The position numbers were made by a program, and so were the translations under genes. A DNA stretch of 64,000 nucleotides from Epiperipatus broadwayi. Its lineage: Eukaryota; Onychophora; Udeonychophora; Euonychophora; Peripatidae. Under the pieces are notes generated by a model. That model was not told the origin of the DNA, did not search any database, and saw only the letters and a program-made list of their open reading frames with translations. The stretch spans positions 3,347,881 to 3,411,880 of the forward strand of contig JAQFVV010012489.1 in assembly GCA_028023455.1 (NCBI GenBank). Direction: 5' to 3'. This document shows, one piece after another, positions 14,217 through 26,991 of this stretch (its first letter is position 1; each line of letters begins with the position of its first letter).

Positions 14217-14366
14217 TTAATGAATAATATTTCTGTAGTCTAATTTTCACTACACTACTCTCACACAAGATATGGGCTGGTTTCTATCTTCTTCTAATAC
14301 CTTGCAGAGAGATACAATCATAAACATAGGATAAAATATCTGTGAAAAGATATATATCCCTCAAGT

Positions 14367-14422
14367 GATCTGGGCCAAACTGATGAGTGCTCTTTTAATA
14401 TAAAATATGCATCTTGGGGATC
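14367..14422 (+). ncRNA. Hammerhead ribozyme-like motif, copy 1
   Basis: In order: GATC (14367-14370), an internal loop, then CCAAA and the invariant-type core CTGATGA (14380-14386). Next come GTGC opening helix II, AAA in place of GAAA, a TATGCATC minimal helix III with a C at the cleavage position (14413), then TTGG pairing back to CCAA, and GATC (14419-14422) pairing with the first GATC. This is the layout of a type I hammerhead with an internal loop in helix I. The conserved G of the GAAA box appears lost and helix II is poorly paired, so this copy is probably inactive. Confidence 0.6.
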
Positions 14423-14593
14423 TTAGATCTTTTTTACATGACTTTGATCATATATTTATGATTGCACTCTGCAACATAGAAACCAGTCTCTATCTTGTGT
14501 GAGAGTGGGGTAGTGAAAATTATAATACAGAAACATTTGTAATAATATATTATCTATATATACTGAACAATGATAAAATATATTTAAAAATGT

Positions 14594-14648
14594 GATCTGG
14601 GTCAACTGATGAGTACTTGTTCCACATAAAATATGCATCTTGGGGATT
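14594..14648 (+). ncRNA. Hammerhead ribozyme-like motif, copy 2
   Basis: GATC (14594-14597) and CAA (14603-14605) precede CTGATGA (14606-14612). Then come GTAC, a loop and ACAT, AAA, ATATGCAT with C at 14639, TTG pairing with CAA, and GATT pairing with the first GATC through one G-U wobble. Core-to-core distance to copy 1 is 226 bases. As in copy 1, the GAAA box reads TAAA. The two copies and the one at 8224 differ at different positions, which lets an ancestral helix II of the GTGC/GCAC type be inferred. Confidence 0.6.
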
Positions 14649-14825
14649 ATACATTTTTTCATATCTTTGATCATATGTTTATGATTGCATCCATCCACAA
14701 AATATGAAAGATGGATAGAAACCAATCCATACTTTGCAGGAAAGTGTTGTAGTGAAAATTACACTACAGAAATATTATTCATTAAGTGGATAATCTCTAG
14801 TCTAATAAATAACTAATAAAATTAT

Positions 14826-15065
14826 TAATTGTTGTTATTTGATTACATAATGTGTTAAGTTTTTTTTTTTATGTGTAATATTGACTGACTGATTTACATA
14901 TTTATTCCTTATTTGTTTTATCAAAAGTAGCTTATGTTCTACATGATCTAACCAGGTGTTTCAAATGCAGGTTAGGTAGTGATCATCATCATCATATTAA
15001 ACAAAATATTGTATAAATATGTACATTGCTGGTCTATTTCCTGATGTTTAATCCCAGGTGGAATA
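14826..15065 (+). repeat. Dispersed repeat family R1, copy A, second part
   Basis: This continues the alignment with 53760-54000. Shared landmarks are ATTACATAATGTGTTAAG / TTTACATAGTGTGTTAA, AAAAGTAGCTTATGTTCTA / GAGAGTAGCTTATATTGTA, GTAGTGATCATCATCATCAT / GTAGTAATCATCATCATCA and CTGATGTTTAATCCCAGGTG / CTGATGTTTAATGTCAGGTG. These make the family assignment firm although its class is unknown. Confidence 0.62.
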
Positions 15066-17089
15066 ATATAAATAATTCAAATATATGTAGTCTGACCAAA
15101 TGAATATGGTAAAATACTTTACAGTTTGGAAGTTTATAAAAAAATTCAAGCACACTAAATGATCAAGATGAGTTGTGGTTAGGGACTTGATCTCCAGAGG
15201 GTGCTCCTCTACCATTGCACCAAATCACATGGGACAGTTTATATATTTCTTTTTAAAGATTACTATGTTCCAAGATTAGAATAATGTTAGTGTGAATAAC
15301 AAGTCAAAATTATTCTTTTTAAAAATTGATTTCAATTATTTAGAAGAAACTGCTATTAATGCATGTTGTTTCCTCAACTGTTAAATATGAAATTTGTCAA
15401 TATGAATTTTAAAGCAGGTCATGTTACTAAAGGATGAAAATAATTGATAGATATTTTATAAAAAGCAACAATTCTATTTAAGTTTATTGAAAAAAAAAAG
15501 ATTTGTTATGTGACAATTGATGTATTATTATTGATATGATCAATAAATCACATCCAATTCTTTTAGCAGAATAGATTTTTGCATGCAGTATATACATAGA
15601 GATTGAAGTTCATTGACCAATGAGAGAGCAGTGATTTACTAACACACTGCAAATAACACGAATTTAAAACTATTTTCTATTGAATTAGTAAAAGGTATTT
15701 TTATTTTATTTTGTAGTGACATTGATAGGAGAATACATTTTCATAATATGTTCAGTTATAGGTTGATGACTATATTCAAAGCTCTATATAATCATTATAA
15801 AAACTGATTTAGATTTGGGTGGAAATATCCTGCTTGATGAGATTGCAATAATTGTTATATTCTTTTAAAAATGAAAAGGCTGTAGTCAAGTCTCAAATTA
15901 TTAATCTAAAATTAGCAATTATTATTCCATAATAAGGTATCTCTAATACAATATTTCATACACAAAACTGCAAAAAAAGTGGAAATATGAATTTGTAATG
16001 GTTTGGAGACGTTTTCATTGAAAAATTAGACACATTTGGCTGCGAACTGGTTATTTAAAAAAAAAAATGCCTAAAACTGAATAAATCTTAAATGAATCCT
16101 AGCACAGACTTGAATTCAGATCACGGATTCAGTAGATATATATGCTGTCACTTAGAACTATAGCCTTTGCATTTTACCATACATATTATTAGTAATACAT
16201 CGAAATTAATACTCAAACTCGGGTTTATTAAATATTAATGTCGATGTATTGCAAAATAATAATCATGGAAATGTCTTACATTTATATATTATTAGATGAA
16301 ATATAATATGGTATAGAGCATAATACTTGTAAATAAAATTAAAATTTAATAATATGCAAACAACTGAATCTATCAAAATGAAAAACAAAAACTTATTGAC
16401 TGAATTTTAAACAATTCTTTTTTATCAATAGCGCTAAACGTTTAAAAGTATATATATATATCAATATCACATATGGCATTTTTCAATTTAAGAGGTGGGT
16501 ATTAATCTATACTCAATAAACAAACATATAACTATATAAGGTAAAACAATGTATATATATATTAAAAATATAATTTTCCAAATTAATAAATAATATATCT
16601 AATCTAAATAATTAATGTACATATAAAAATCAAGCGTTATAACTATAAGAGAAAAAAGTAAATAACTTTAGTTTTAATTTAAATTTGATTTCTATAAACT
16701 TTAATGACGTAAAATTATTGGTAGTGAGTGAATAGGCAAATCAAAGTGAAAGGAAAGCTATGAGTATGTTTTATTCGAATTCTTAAATGCAGGCTGCTAA
16801 AAAATACTCTTTTAACTAGTTCTGATGTTATGTTATTTAACGACATATGAATAGCTGACATTCGGCTAAAGCTGATAATAAGCCTTGACAAACAGAACAA
16901 CTTTTTAAATATGGCTTAATTTCTATTGATTTTATCGCTGTCAGATATTGCTCTGTTTAAATCCAATCTCTTATGACAGGTACATACTTGAGAAAAAGAA
17001 GTAACAAGTTAAATAAAAACAGTATGCATTCATTTATATATATAAATTTTATAGCTTAAAAATATATAATAACTGCATATATACAAAAA
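15066..17089. other. No recognisable gene; AT-rich
   Basis: There are many stops in all frames and no protein motif that I can recognise. Short TA runs occur near 16450-16460 and 16550-16560. I see nothing else of note. Confidence 0.65.
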
Positions 17090-17260
17090 AAAAGTCAGAG
17101 TAGACAACGTCGTGGAAATGTGATGGAGCAGGATAAAGAAAAATATGGGAAAAACTTAGAGTGGGGAATGGAAAGGGAAGTAAAGTGGCTAACAAGTTTC
17201 TCTAAACATAGTGGCTGAGAGATTACTGACTCCAAAAAAAGAGAAGTCATAGTGCATCAC
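17090..17260 (+). repeat. LINE 3' fragment, same family as 38080-39880
   Basis: By eye this matches the reverse complement of about 38085-38240. Shared strings are GTCGTGGAAATGTGATGGA / GTTGTGGAAATGGGATGGAA, GTGGGGAATGGAAAGG / GTGGGGAATGGACAGG, GTGGCTAA, TTTCTCTAAACATAGTGG / TTTCTCTGGACATAGTGA, and GAGAAGTCATAG / AAGATGACATAG. It therefore appears to be a 5'-truncated piece of the LINE whose RT lies on the minus strand near 39 kb. It ends close to the Penelope-like relic. Confidence 0.6.
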
Positions 17261-17385
17261 GCCACATACAAAAATATACAAGAACTGTTCATTATCCATA
17301 AGTAATGCACGAGCAAGCTTAGAATTTTTCATTTAGACAACTACTTCATAATCACTCTAGATAGCAAAACAATTAGTGTCAGAAA

Positions 17386-18393
17386 ATGGCTAATATGGGA
17401 AAGCAATTCAAAAAAGGAAACATTAAAAATTTTCATCATTGAGCACTTGAATACAACACTTCTGAGAATTACATTTTCGTTTACTCTGTTAATAACATTG
17501 ATGACATATTCGTTGCTGCCCCAGAAGACATCATCTCTAACCTTCACAATAGCCTCCATAATAATACCAAGCTTACTTTTACTACTACTTGGGAAAACCA
17601 AGACAAACAGGTCAAATACCTTGACATATGTGTTAGCAAAAATATAGATAAGCTGGACTACCAAATGGTAGTCAAATCTTTGGAAGTAAGAGACTTGACA
17701 AACCCTAATTCTTATGCGCATCACTCACACAAACTTGCAGCCCTCTCTTCATTCATGTTTAGGAACCATAACTTGTGCAAATATGAGGCAGATAAAAGAA
17801 AAAATCTCATCAATTATATAATTGATTTAAGGAAAATAGGACACACTTATTTATCCATCAACAGAAAAGTCAACAAATTTTTCTATAAAATAAACCACAA
17901 CCACAAGAAAGAAAACAAACCAAGAATCTTAATCCCATATGTTCACTCTACAGCTAAAAGCCTTATCAATCAACTATCATGTGACTTTGAAGTCACTTTC
18001 CATTCACCTCCCAACACCAATAGACTGATAAATAATACCAAAGACAGGATCAAACCTGAACTCACCCCTCAAGTTGTGTACAAAATTACCTGCCCCCAAA
18101 GAAATTGTACGGCAACATATTATGGAGAGACCAAAACTAACATTGCCACCAGAGTAGCTCAACACTGATACCTTTACAATAAAACCAAAACAAAGTATGA
18201 AGGTAATTAGATTTTTGTCGAACATGAGAGAAACTCTGGGCATGCTTTTCTACCTACCACAGCCAGTGTCATTTGCTCTGAAACAAACAACACCAAATGT
18301 AAAGTTAGGGAAGCTTACTTCATTGCGGCTGACCCATCAGCAATCAACAGAAGAGAGGCCTGCTATTCCCTATCTCGTAAATGGTCCATGTAA
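17386..18393 (+). pseudogene. Penelope-like element: RT end plus GIY-YIG nuclease
   Basis: One reading frame of 336 codons runs without frameshift from 17386 to a terminal TAA at 18391, broken by three stops (17440, 18166 and 18208). The RT palm box reads NNIDDIFV (IDD at 17497-17505) and is followed by QVKYLDICVSK, the downstream RT block. A charged linker follows (KRKNLINYIIDLRKIGHTY). At about codons 230-252, VVYKITCPQRNC then YYGET (18118-18132) is the start of a GIY-YIG endonuclease with a Cys pair. HERNSGHAF and KVREAYFIAADP complete its C-terminal half. An RT followed by GIY-YIG is the hallmark of canonical Penelope-like retroelements. The N-terminal RT part is missing or unreadable. 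Few stops and no frameshift suggest a younger relic than the LINEs here. Confidence 0.85.
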
Positions 18394-18608
18394 CATCTGC
18401 ATATAAATTTGCATAAAATTTGCATAGTTTTACAGTTATTAACAGAATAACTCGCCATGAATATGGGACTGTAGACTGTCCCGAAAGCGCTTGGCAGTAA
18501 AAATTTTGACAATTTATTAATAGCTTTATTACCCTGTGCACAGAGCACACATATATATATATATTAATTTTCGTTTACTGTTACTCCATTGAAAGATTAT
18601 TTAGAAGT
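18394..18608 (+). other. 3' flank of the Penelope-like relic
   Basis: AT-rich trailer after the terminal stop. It contains a TTTGCATAAAATTTGCATAG direct repeat and a GC-richer stretch (CTGTAGACTGTCCCGAAAG then CGCTTGGCAGT, about 18466-18498) that can form a small hairpin. I looked for a hammerhead core, as some Penelope-like elements carry one, and did not find CTGATGA here. Confidence 0.4.
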
Positions 18609-20064
<1,456 letters not shown>

Positions 20065-21928
20065 CAGAAAATAAAATATAAACAAAATTATTTACATGTA
20101 AAACTACTTATATATTCTAATCAGAGGACTGGCAGTGTTTAAAAATTACTAGTCATATGCAACATATTTGACAAAAACAAAAGCCTTATCAGTTAAAAGA
20201 TTTTACGCAGAAAATTTAACCAATAAATGACGAATTTATTTTAATGTACAATTAAATGAAAAAACTGCACTATTTAGTAATCAAAGTACAGAAATGACGC
20301 CAAATTTAATTTTAAAAAGTCCACAAAAAATATATGATTGTGTAAATAAACAAATATGTGTGTAGGTACAAAATATATTCTGTATTCCTATTAAAATTTA
20401 TATAAAAAATAAATGAAATACTTATATATATATATATATTGTAACCATCCGCTCGCCCCTTCAACTACCCATCGTGCCGAACCCGCTGCGGCACTCAAAA
20501 TTGTAACCGTAAATTGTGTGGTCCTAACTACAGAAACGCAAATGCACTAAGAATCGTAACTTCTATCACTGATCAATTCCCGTTGCACATTGTCAGCTAT
20601 TAAGAGCTGTATCCAAAAGCATATCATGCTATCTATTTTATGCACGAAAGACCACAATCAACATCTGGGGCAACTTACCACAGACCAAACTAATGATCTA
20701 ACCTAAACTTTTTATGATTTAATTTGATCGCAGCCAGGGTGTACCGCGAAGAACTACCATAGTATTATGATAAAATACTTTAATCAAATTATAAGTGTAA
20801 TGTTATTATTTTCAAACCTTAATTTGCGATTTTTATTGTATGAGACCCAATGGCCGACCATGTACAAGATGGCATAATTTGTGGAATTACATAAGATTAT
20901 GAAATTTTAAACCATCTATATGATTTCTAATACAGATGCTAGTCTAGGTAAAGCTTTGCAATAAATAAACATAAATACTTAGGTTCTTTTTTTTATAGTT
21001 TACTATATCATTGAGACTCTTATTATATTGACAAATGACAATTTAAAAACGTTAAGTAAATATATTCAATCATGTTATTATTTGGTAAATCTGTTTACAA
21101 GTTTAATAATTAATTTATATTGTATACTAGAATCAACTACGCAAAGCCAAAATGATGGAAAAGGTAAATGGGATTTTATTGTACCTTACACATCATAAAT
21201 TACCAAAGACGAAAGCATCTAAATGATTTCTCAAAAATATCAATAAACTCTTATATCATGTTGACGATAGTATGTATTTCAATGTATGCTCTATCCAAGG
21301 TTTATGATTTCTGATTTTACGAATGACACATAGCAACGGCACAGTAAGTTTAATTATAAATCAACTTTTATTTACAAAATTATGAATAATAAGTAATTAA
21401 TTCCAATGTTATAATTAAAGACATAAATAAACAAATAAAATAAATAAATTATAATTCCATCGACTTTCTTCAATAACATCTCATAGGTACAGTTTTTAAG
21501 AACCTAATCATACCTTATATTTCAATTTGATACAATGAATATTGAGAAAATTATACTAAATTCAGCATCAACTCATGAAATATTTAACGTCATTTCCAGA
21601 TTCAATAAATCCATACCGTAAACTTATAATAATATAATAAATAATATTATGTCTGTAGGATTTAGCTACAATGCAATCATTAAATAAAGTGATAATTTAA
21701 ACTTACACTCCGGTAAATAATAATCAACCAACAGTTAATTATTATGAAGTAACTTGAATAGAATGTCCTGCTACAAGTTGATGATCTAACTTATAAATTA
21801 TGCTTACAAATGAAAGAAGATGATTTAGCAGATTAACTAAAATACTTTGCCCAACTTATATCTATGAAGTAAAACATATTCCTGTGGATGTATTCATCTA
21901 CATGGAGGAATTAAATAACACTAAACGT

Positions 21929-22060
21929 TTTGTGGATTTATACACCATCATAAAGCAATAAGTACAAGTACACCATTCTGCGGATTAACCACCAGCGCAG
22001 GAATGAGTGTAAAATACAAAAATGGCAATAAAGTAATCTGCGGATTAACCACCAGCACAG
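21929..22060 (+). repeat. Short tandem duplication with a 24-base identical core
   Basis: TCTGCGGATTAACCACCAGC occurs at about 21977 and again at about 22037, each followed by GCAG or ACAG, so the period is 60 bases. A weaker third version (TTTGTGGATTTATACACCAT) precedes them at about 21933. No protein frame runs through. Confidence 0.7.
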
Positions 22061-22507
22061 ATTAATGCCCTTTACATTCTAAAACAACATTACTATTTAC
22101 TTCACATTAAAGTGCAAAATCATCCCCCTCAGTTATTCTGACCATTCAGAATACACTAACACTTTAGCAAATGTGGGTTCTTGCATAATAAATGTTACGC
22201 TAATCAGGACAACTAATGTACTAACTTATCTTTCTTAAAATAAAACATGTGTAATATAATATAAGTAATATTAGTATAGGAATATAAATCTGGAAAGACT
22301 AACAAAATAACTCATAAAGATTGATACATCTCATGAATTCATTCAGTACTTTTTAAGCTTTTTCGCAAGCGCTATTCTCTTGAATAAATATTTTATTCAA
22401 CCCCTATTAATTTAAACTTAATAAAATATAACTTATGAACTTCACATGCAAGTTCCTATAACTATAAATTAAAGTAATGCATTATTCATCAAATACATAA
22501 CATTTAA

Positions 22508-22640
22508 CAGGTGTGTGTGTATGATATAAATTAAACGTATCGCATTTTATAGTTCAACACATGAATTAGAGCAGGTGTGTGTGTCACAAATTGGATTATA
22601 TAGCATTTTATAACTCCAAATATGATCCGTGGAATCCATG
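22508..22640 (+). repeat. Two tandem units of about 66 bp starting at a GT run
   Basis: Each unit begins AGGTGTGTGTGT and later carries GCATTTTATA followed by a short tail. The first unit starts at about 22509 and the second at about 22574. The function is unknown. Confidence 0.6.
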
Positions 22641-25143
22641 TACGATGTGTCGAACAACAAATACACGAAGTAATAGCTATAATTATAGTTAAATTCCATA
22701 CATGCAATTTTATCCATTTGTGTTAGTTATTATAATCACTATTAGATTAACCATTTTACGTGGCTCCATAAACAAGAAACAATTTCAAACATGACACGCA
22801 GAACTTAAATGAAAATGTTTTTCATAAGTTATTAATTTCTACATTTCTCTATTAAAAATGTTCCAAGTTTATCACATCCATGCTAATATTTATTTATCCA
22901 TGCTTAAATCTAGGAATACTAATTATAGCAATTAATTTAATCATTTCAAACTGACGTTAAAATTAGAAAATAGCTTTGATTAACTATTTTGAAGACGGTT
23001 TATTATCCAAATGTTAAACAAATTAACTAGCAAATATATGATTGGCATTGTAAAGTTAAATATCAATTAATACTATATTTTATTAGAATTAGAAATGGAA
23101 ATATTAAGCTGCATTGACAACTTTAACATTTTACTTTAATTTAAACTTTTTTTTTTTTAAAAAGCAAATTTTCATTTTCATAAAACTTCTGTAATTAAAA
23201 TACTTATTTAATTTTTCCAAATTGTAGAATAATAAACATTTTAAAACATACCAAACTCTTGCAATTAATTCTTTTAAACTGGGAAGCTCCGACATTTTAA
23301 AAATGTAATATTGGAAAATTGTTACCGGTGATTTGATCCACTTGGCCAGCCGACTTGAACAGACTTTTAAAATTTAGCAATTCATCTTAATTAAATACCA
23401 CTAGGTTATTTTTACGTTTATAGCAAATTTTGTGGTAATCCGTTTACTTATTAACTATTTTAAAATAAGCTTATCAAATTTATACCATTTGCCTTTACCA
23501 TTTTCTTTTCTTTCTCCCTCCAAAAGCAAACTAACAGACGATCTCCTCTTAAATTCGCGCTCTTTTCTTTTATTACATTGAGACGCATACGTAATTACTG
23601 TATTTATTTTTAATAATTAATTTTAATTGAACAAATGGTTTTTTAATTCAATGGAAATAATAATTTAAGATCATTTTAAACAAATAAAAATAAAATATTA
23701 TTTTAATAATATTTTACCAAATTTAAATGTGTTGTCAAATTTTTAAAAAGTTAAACATTTTGATATGAGTTAGCATATGGAAAGAAGCAAATTTAAATTT
23801 ATTAAAATAATATAAGAGAGTAATCTGTTCAAAGTGCAAATCAAGCCAATCAAATCACCAAAAGAAGAAAGAGAAATTTTTATACTAGTTACATCAATTA
23901 ATATATTTTATTCTAAAATATATGGTTACAATATATATTAATTAAATATTATACATAGTACAAAGTAAAATAAATATGCATTAATTATAACTAATTGTTC
24001 ATTTTTAAGATACATATAACCATAGTCACTTACATTTATATAAATGTAAATACTGTATATAATAAAAGAATACATAAAAAAAACTAGGAAAATTAAAGAT
24101 ATTATAGTGTCCGTGTGAGTATAAGATCTTGCATTTAAAAATAAATTTAAAAAATCCATTTGTTTTCACTCTCATAAGAAGAAAAATCATTTTGTAATGT
24201 CACTATTCTCTTCATTTTTATGCAAAACACAAAATCTATGATTAGTTATTCTAACATATAGACTGTTTGCTTATTTATCTACATAATGGTTTAAATACGT
24301 ATTTCACTCTATCAAATAAATTAAATTTATATTTTTACAAATGGTATAATTAGGGATATATCATTTAAAATTATTACCAGTGCTTTGGATCACTTTTGTC
24401 ACAATAATGTATTTGCATGTAAGAATCTTTTATCAATACATGGAAAACAATCTTTTTTGATACAGAATTTCTATCAAATTAATTTTAACAAATATTTCTT
24501 TAAATGATTTATGTCTTTGATATATCATCTTCAGTGGATTGGAAAATGAAAAAAGATTTTAAATAATCTGTAGAACATAATATGTTAAAATGTTTGGGTT
24601 TTTTTTTTCAATATATGGTCAATATTAAATTAACCACATAAATTATAGTTACTTATTTGATTTATTTTAAAAATATATTTATTGACATAACAAAATTTTG
24701 TACAGTTGAAGATTATAATACCCTTGTTAATGTTGACCCAATTCCATTGCTGGTATTGGTTTCTTGCATCAAGGCTGGCTTAGTAAGGTGGGTGTTTGCA
24801 TGGCAAAGTTATTAACTGCACTAGCAAGTTAATGGATGAGTAATTAGCATACATTTTGTTGATATTGTCCACTCCTTTTGAGATTGGTTCTATAATGGTG
24901 GTGTCTCAGAACTGGTATCCAGGTAGTGTGAGAATGTTGCCTCTCTAGCAGGGTCTGGCTTGTTGCATTATAGACCTCTTCATTTACAATAAACACTATA
25001 ATGCCAATATATTAGGTCTCATATTCTTGTAATGTGAGTCCATGGGCCAAACTAGCAGGTTCCATGTATTTGTAAATAAGAATCTTGAGGATAATATATT
25101 GTTCTTGTTCTGAAGAAGTTTAAGCTTATCAAAAAGTATAGCA

Positions 25144-26991
25144 TTAGGGTTCGGTGCTGGTTGTGTAAACTTTGTTTTGTATCTTGTTTACCAAATGGCA
25201 TATGTCAGGAAGGTGGATAACCTGATAACTGTAAAGTCTCCAGTGCAGAGACAATCCCTGATTGTCCAGGATTTTATCAACTGCTATGATACAGTATTGA
25301 GAGATGACATGTCTAATACTGTTATAGCCTGGACATGTATTTATCAGATGATTAAAGGGTCTCCTCTCATCTAGAGCCAGCATAACAGATTGGGTCTATT
25401 TTATTTAGAAACTGCTTGAAGTGTAAAAATGAATTAGTTGGAATGGATCCCAAATTAATCTTGATCAGATAATCCAATAGTTTGGGTTCCAGCAACAGGG
25501 ATTTAAATATTGCAGTGATTCTATGATTGCTGCACCCTAGATTAGTCAATATAGCTGAATTTACAGAATTCAGTAGGTGATGTGCTTGACAGATGCTAAT
25601 TTTATTATTAAACCCTGCCACTGAGTGCCCGATGTGTAAAAATTGTTGCTTAATAATGGTCTCAAGCCATGTGTCTTTACTGGTGGGGGTGCTGTCAGTA
25701 GATATTACAGTCTCTATGATAGTTGATCAAGAAAATTTATTAACGACATTTATTAAAAGTGAATGACCTTTTTGAAAAATTAATTACTTGTATTGAATGG
25801 AGACACATACTATTCTCTTTCCTGTCAAACTTAAGTCTGCAGATGCTAATTGCAGGGGTCCTGCCTCTCCATAAGAGCTGGCCACAGAGCCTCTGAATTT
25901 GTAAGCTGAATGTTTTAGTATCTGGCATTATTGGCAAGTAGTAATTTATGCTCGCCATGATTTTCACATATTAATCAGAGCAATCTTCTCTTGTAAGGAC
26001 AGATTTGTATTTAATATGAACCATTTTGGAAGCATTGTTTATGTTGGATTTTTGTAAACAGACAAACATAGCAGTCTGTGACTTGAAGATAGGGAAACCC
26101 AGAAAACTCTGAGGTTCCGCTAAAAAATCAGATAGTATTTTCTTACCGGTGTTGATGCAACAAGAAGTTGACTTACGGGGATTAATGGATAGTTTTTACT
26201 GTTGAGTGTAATTGGTAATGATGGAGTAAAGTGTCCCCAGATGTTTACAAGAGGGGAGGATCACAAGTATGTCATTCATGTATGCAAAAACCTTGATGTT
26301 TTTCTAGAGTTGGGGCACATATATCCCTGGAAGACTGTCTAGCTCTTTAATCAGAGGGTCAATGTACTTTATGAATAAAATACCACTTAACAGTGACCCT
26401 TGTCATATGGATCTTGAAAGGGGCAAATCTGTCTGAGTAGTGTTCATTTATGGAAATATAAATGTGCCTATTATTCAGGAGATTGACCAATATCTGAATT
26501 ATCTGCAGAGATATTTCCAACTGAGACAACAAACCAAGAAGAATATTGACAACTACAGTATCAAAGACATTGGATACATCCAGCTAAAACATCAGAGACC
26601 TGATTTTCTGGTTAGATCGAATGTGATCAAGCAATATTTTCACCTCATCGACTGCAGTCAGTGTAGATGATTCCTTCCTTGCATATTGAGAGGCTGATAT
26701 ATCCTGTACTATGGCATCCTGAATTTTTTCTTTTACTATACCCTCCACAACCTTGAACAAAATTGGTGTCATAGATATCAGCCTGATGCAACTCAGTGAT
26801 GAAGGGTCCCAGTTATTTTTAATAAACAGGACCATGGGAATCAGATGTAGGTTAGGGATTACTCTCCTTTTCAATGGCAAGGTAGTACAATGGGTGTGGT
26901 GGTTGGAGCTAACAGTCATATCGTATCTGCCAAACAGGGCACCATCTAGGCCATTCCAACCTAAAAATTTATAGAGTAGGCAGATATGCAA
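25144..26991 (-). pseudogene. LINE reverse transcriptase relic (RT to C-terminal part)
   Basis: Reading from 26991 downward, one frame gives NNWDPSSLSCIRLISMTP (a degenerate form of the RT block usually carrying RPIS), then LFKVVEGIVKEKI, YARKESSTLTAVDEVKIL (template-grip block) and a stop. Lower down come SIXQGSLLSGILF with a stop inside (about 26390), equivalent to the QG..LSP..F box. FAYMNDILVIL at 26256-26288 lies where active enzymes have F/YADD, so the first catalytic Asp is lost. Downstream pieces near 25740-25967 and 25144-25621 look like thumb and C-terminal sequence but are not diagnostic. Several frameshifts and stops show it is inactive. The clade is not assigned. The likely missing upstream half is at 28803-29640. 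Confidence 0.75.

Larger units (their letters stand above)
14221..14781. mobile_element. TTAA-flanked foldback block with two hammerhead-like units
   Basis: A 67-68 bp terminal inverted repeat is visible. The left arm at 14221-14287 begins TGAATAATATTTCTGTAGT and the right arm at 14714-14781 is its near reverse complement. TTAA sits immediately outside both arms (14217-14220 and 14782-14785). A third, internal copy of the right-arm sequence is at about 14477-14545, so the interior is two tandem units, each a hammerhead-like core followed by an arm sequence. The block interrupts repeat R1, whose other copies lack it. The outer flanks also share ATTGTTATTT-like sequence (14207-14217 and about 14829-14838), so the true target duplication could be longer and the insertion could run to about 14834. 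No transposase is present. Confidence 0.65.
20065..24690. other. Unclassified DNA with a GC-richer patch; no gene
   Basis: I find no coding frame with family character. The stretch 20437-20760 is clearly richer in GC than its surroundings. It starts TGTAACCATCC right after a short TA run, and has TGTAACC again at about 20502. It could be the edge of an LTR or DNA transposon, but no matching second terminal repeat was found. Short tandem duplications lie at 21929-22060 and 22508-22640. The remainder to 24690 is ordinary AT-rich sequence. Confidence 0.5.

Noticed and set aside
18394-18500. Hammerhead ribozyme in the Penelope-like 3' flank
   Set aside because: The GC-richer CCCGAAAGCGC stretch looked promising, but there is no CTGATGA core on either strand here.
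23323-23362. Retroviral-type primer binding site near TTGGCCAGCCGACTTG
   Set aside because: No flanking LTR pair or gag-pol remnant could be found.
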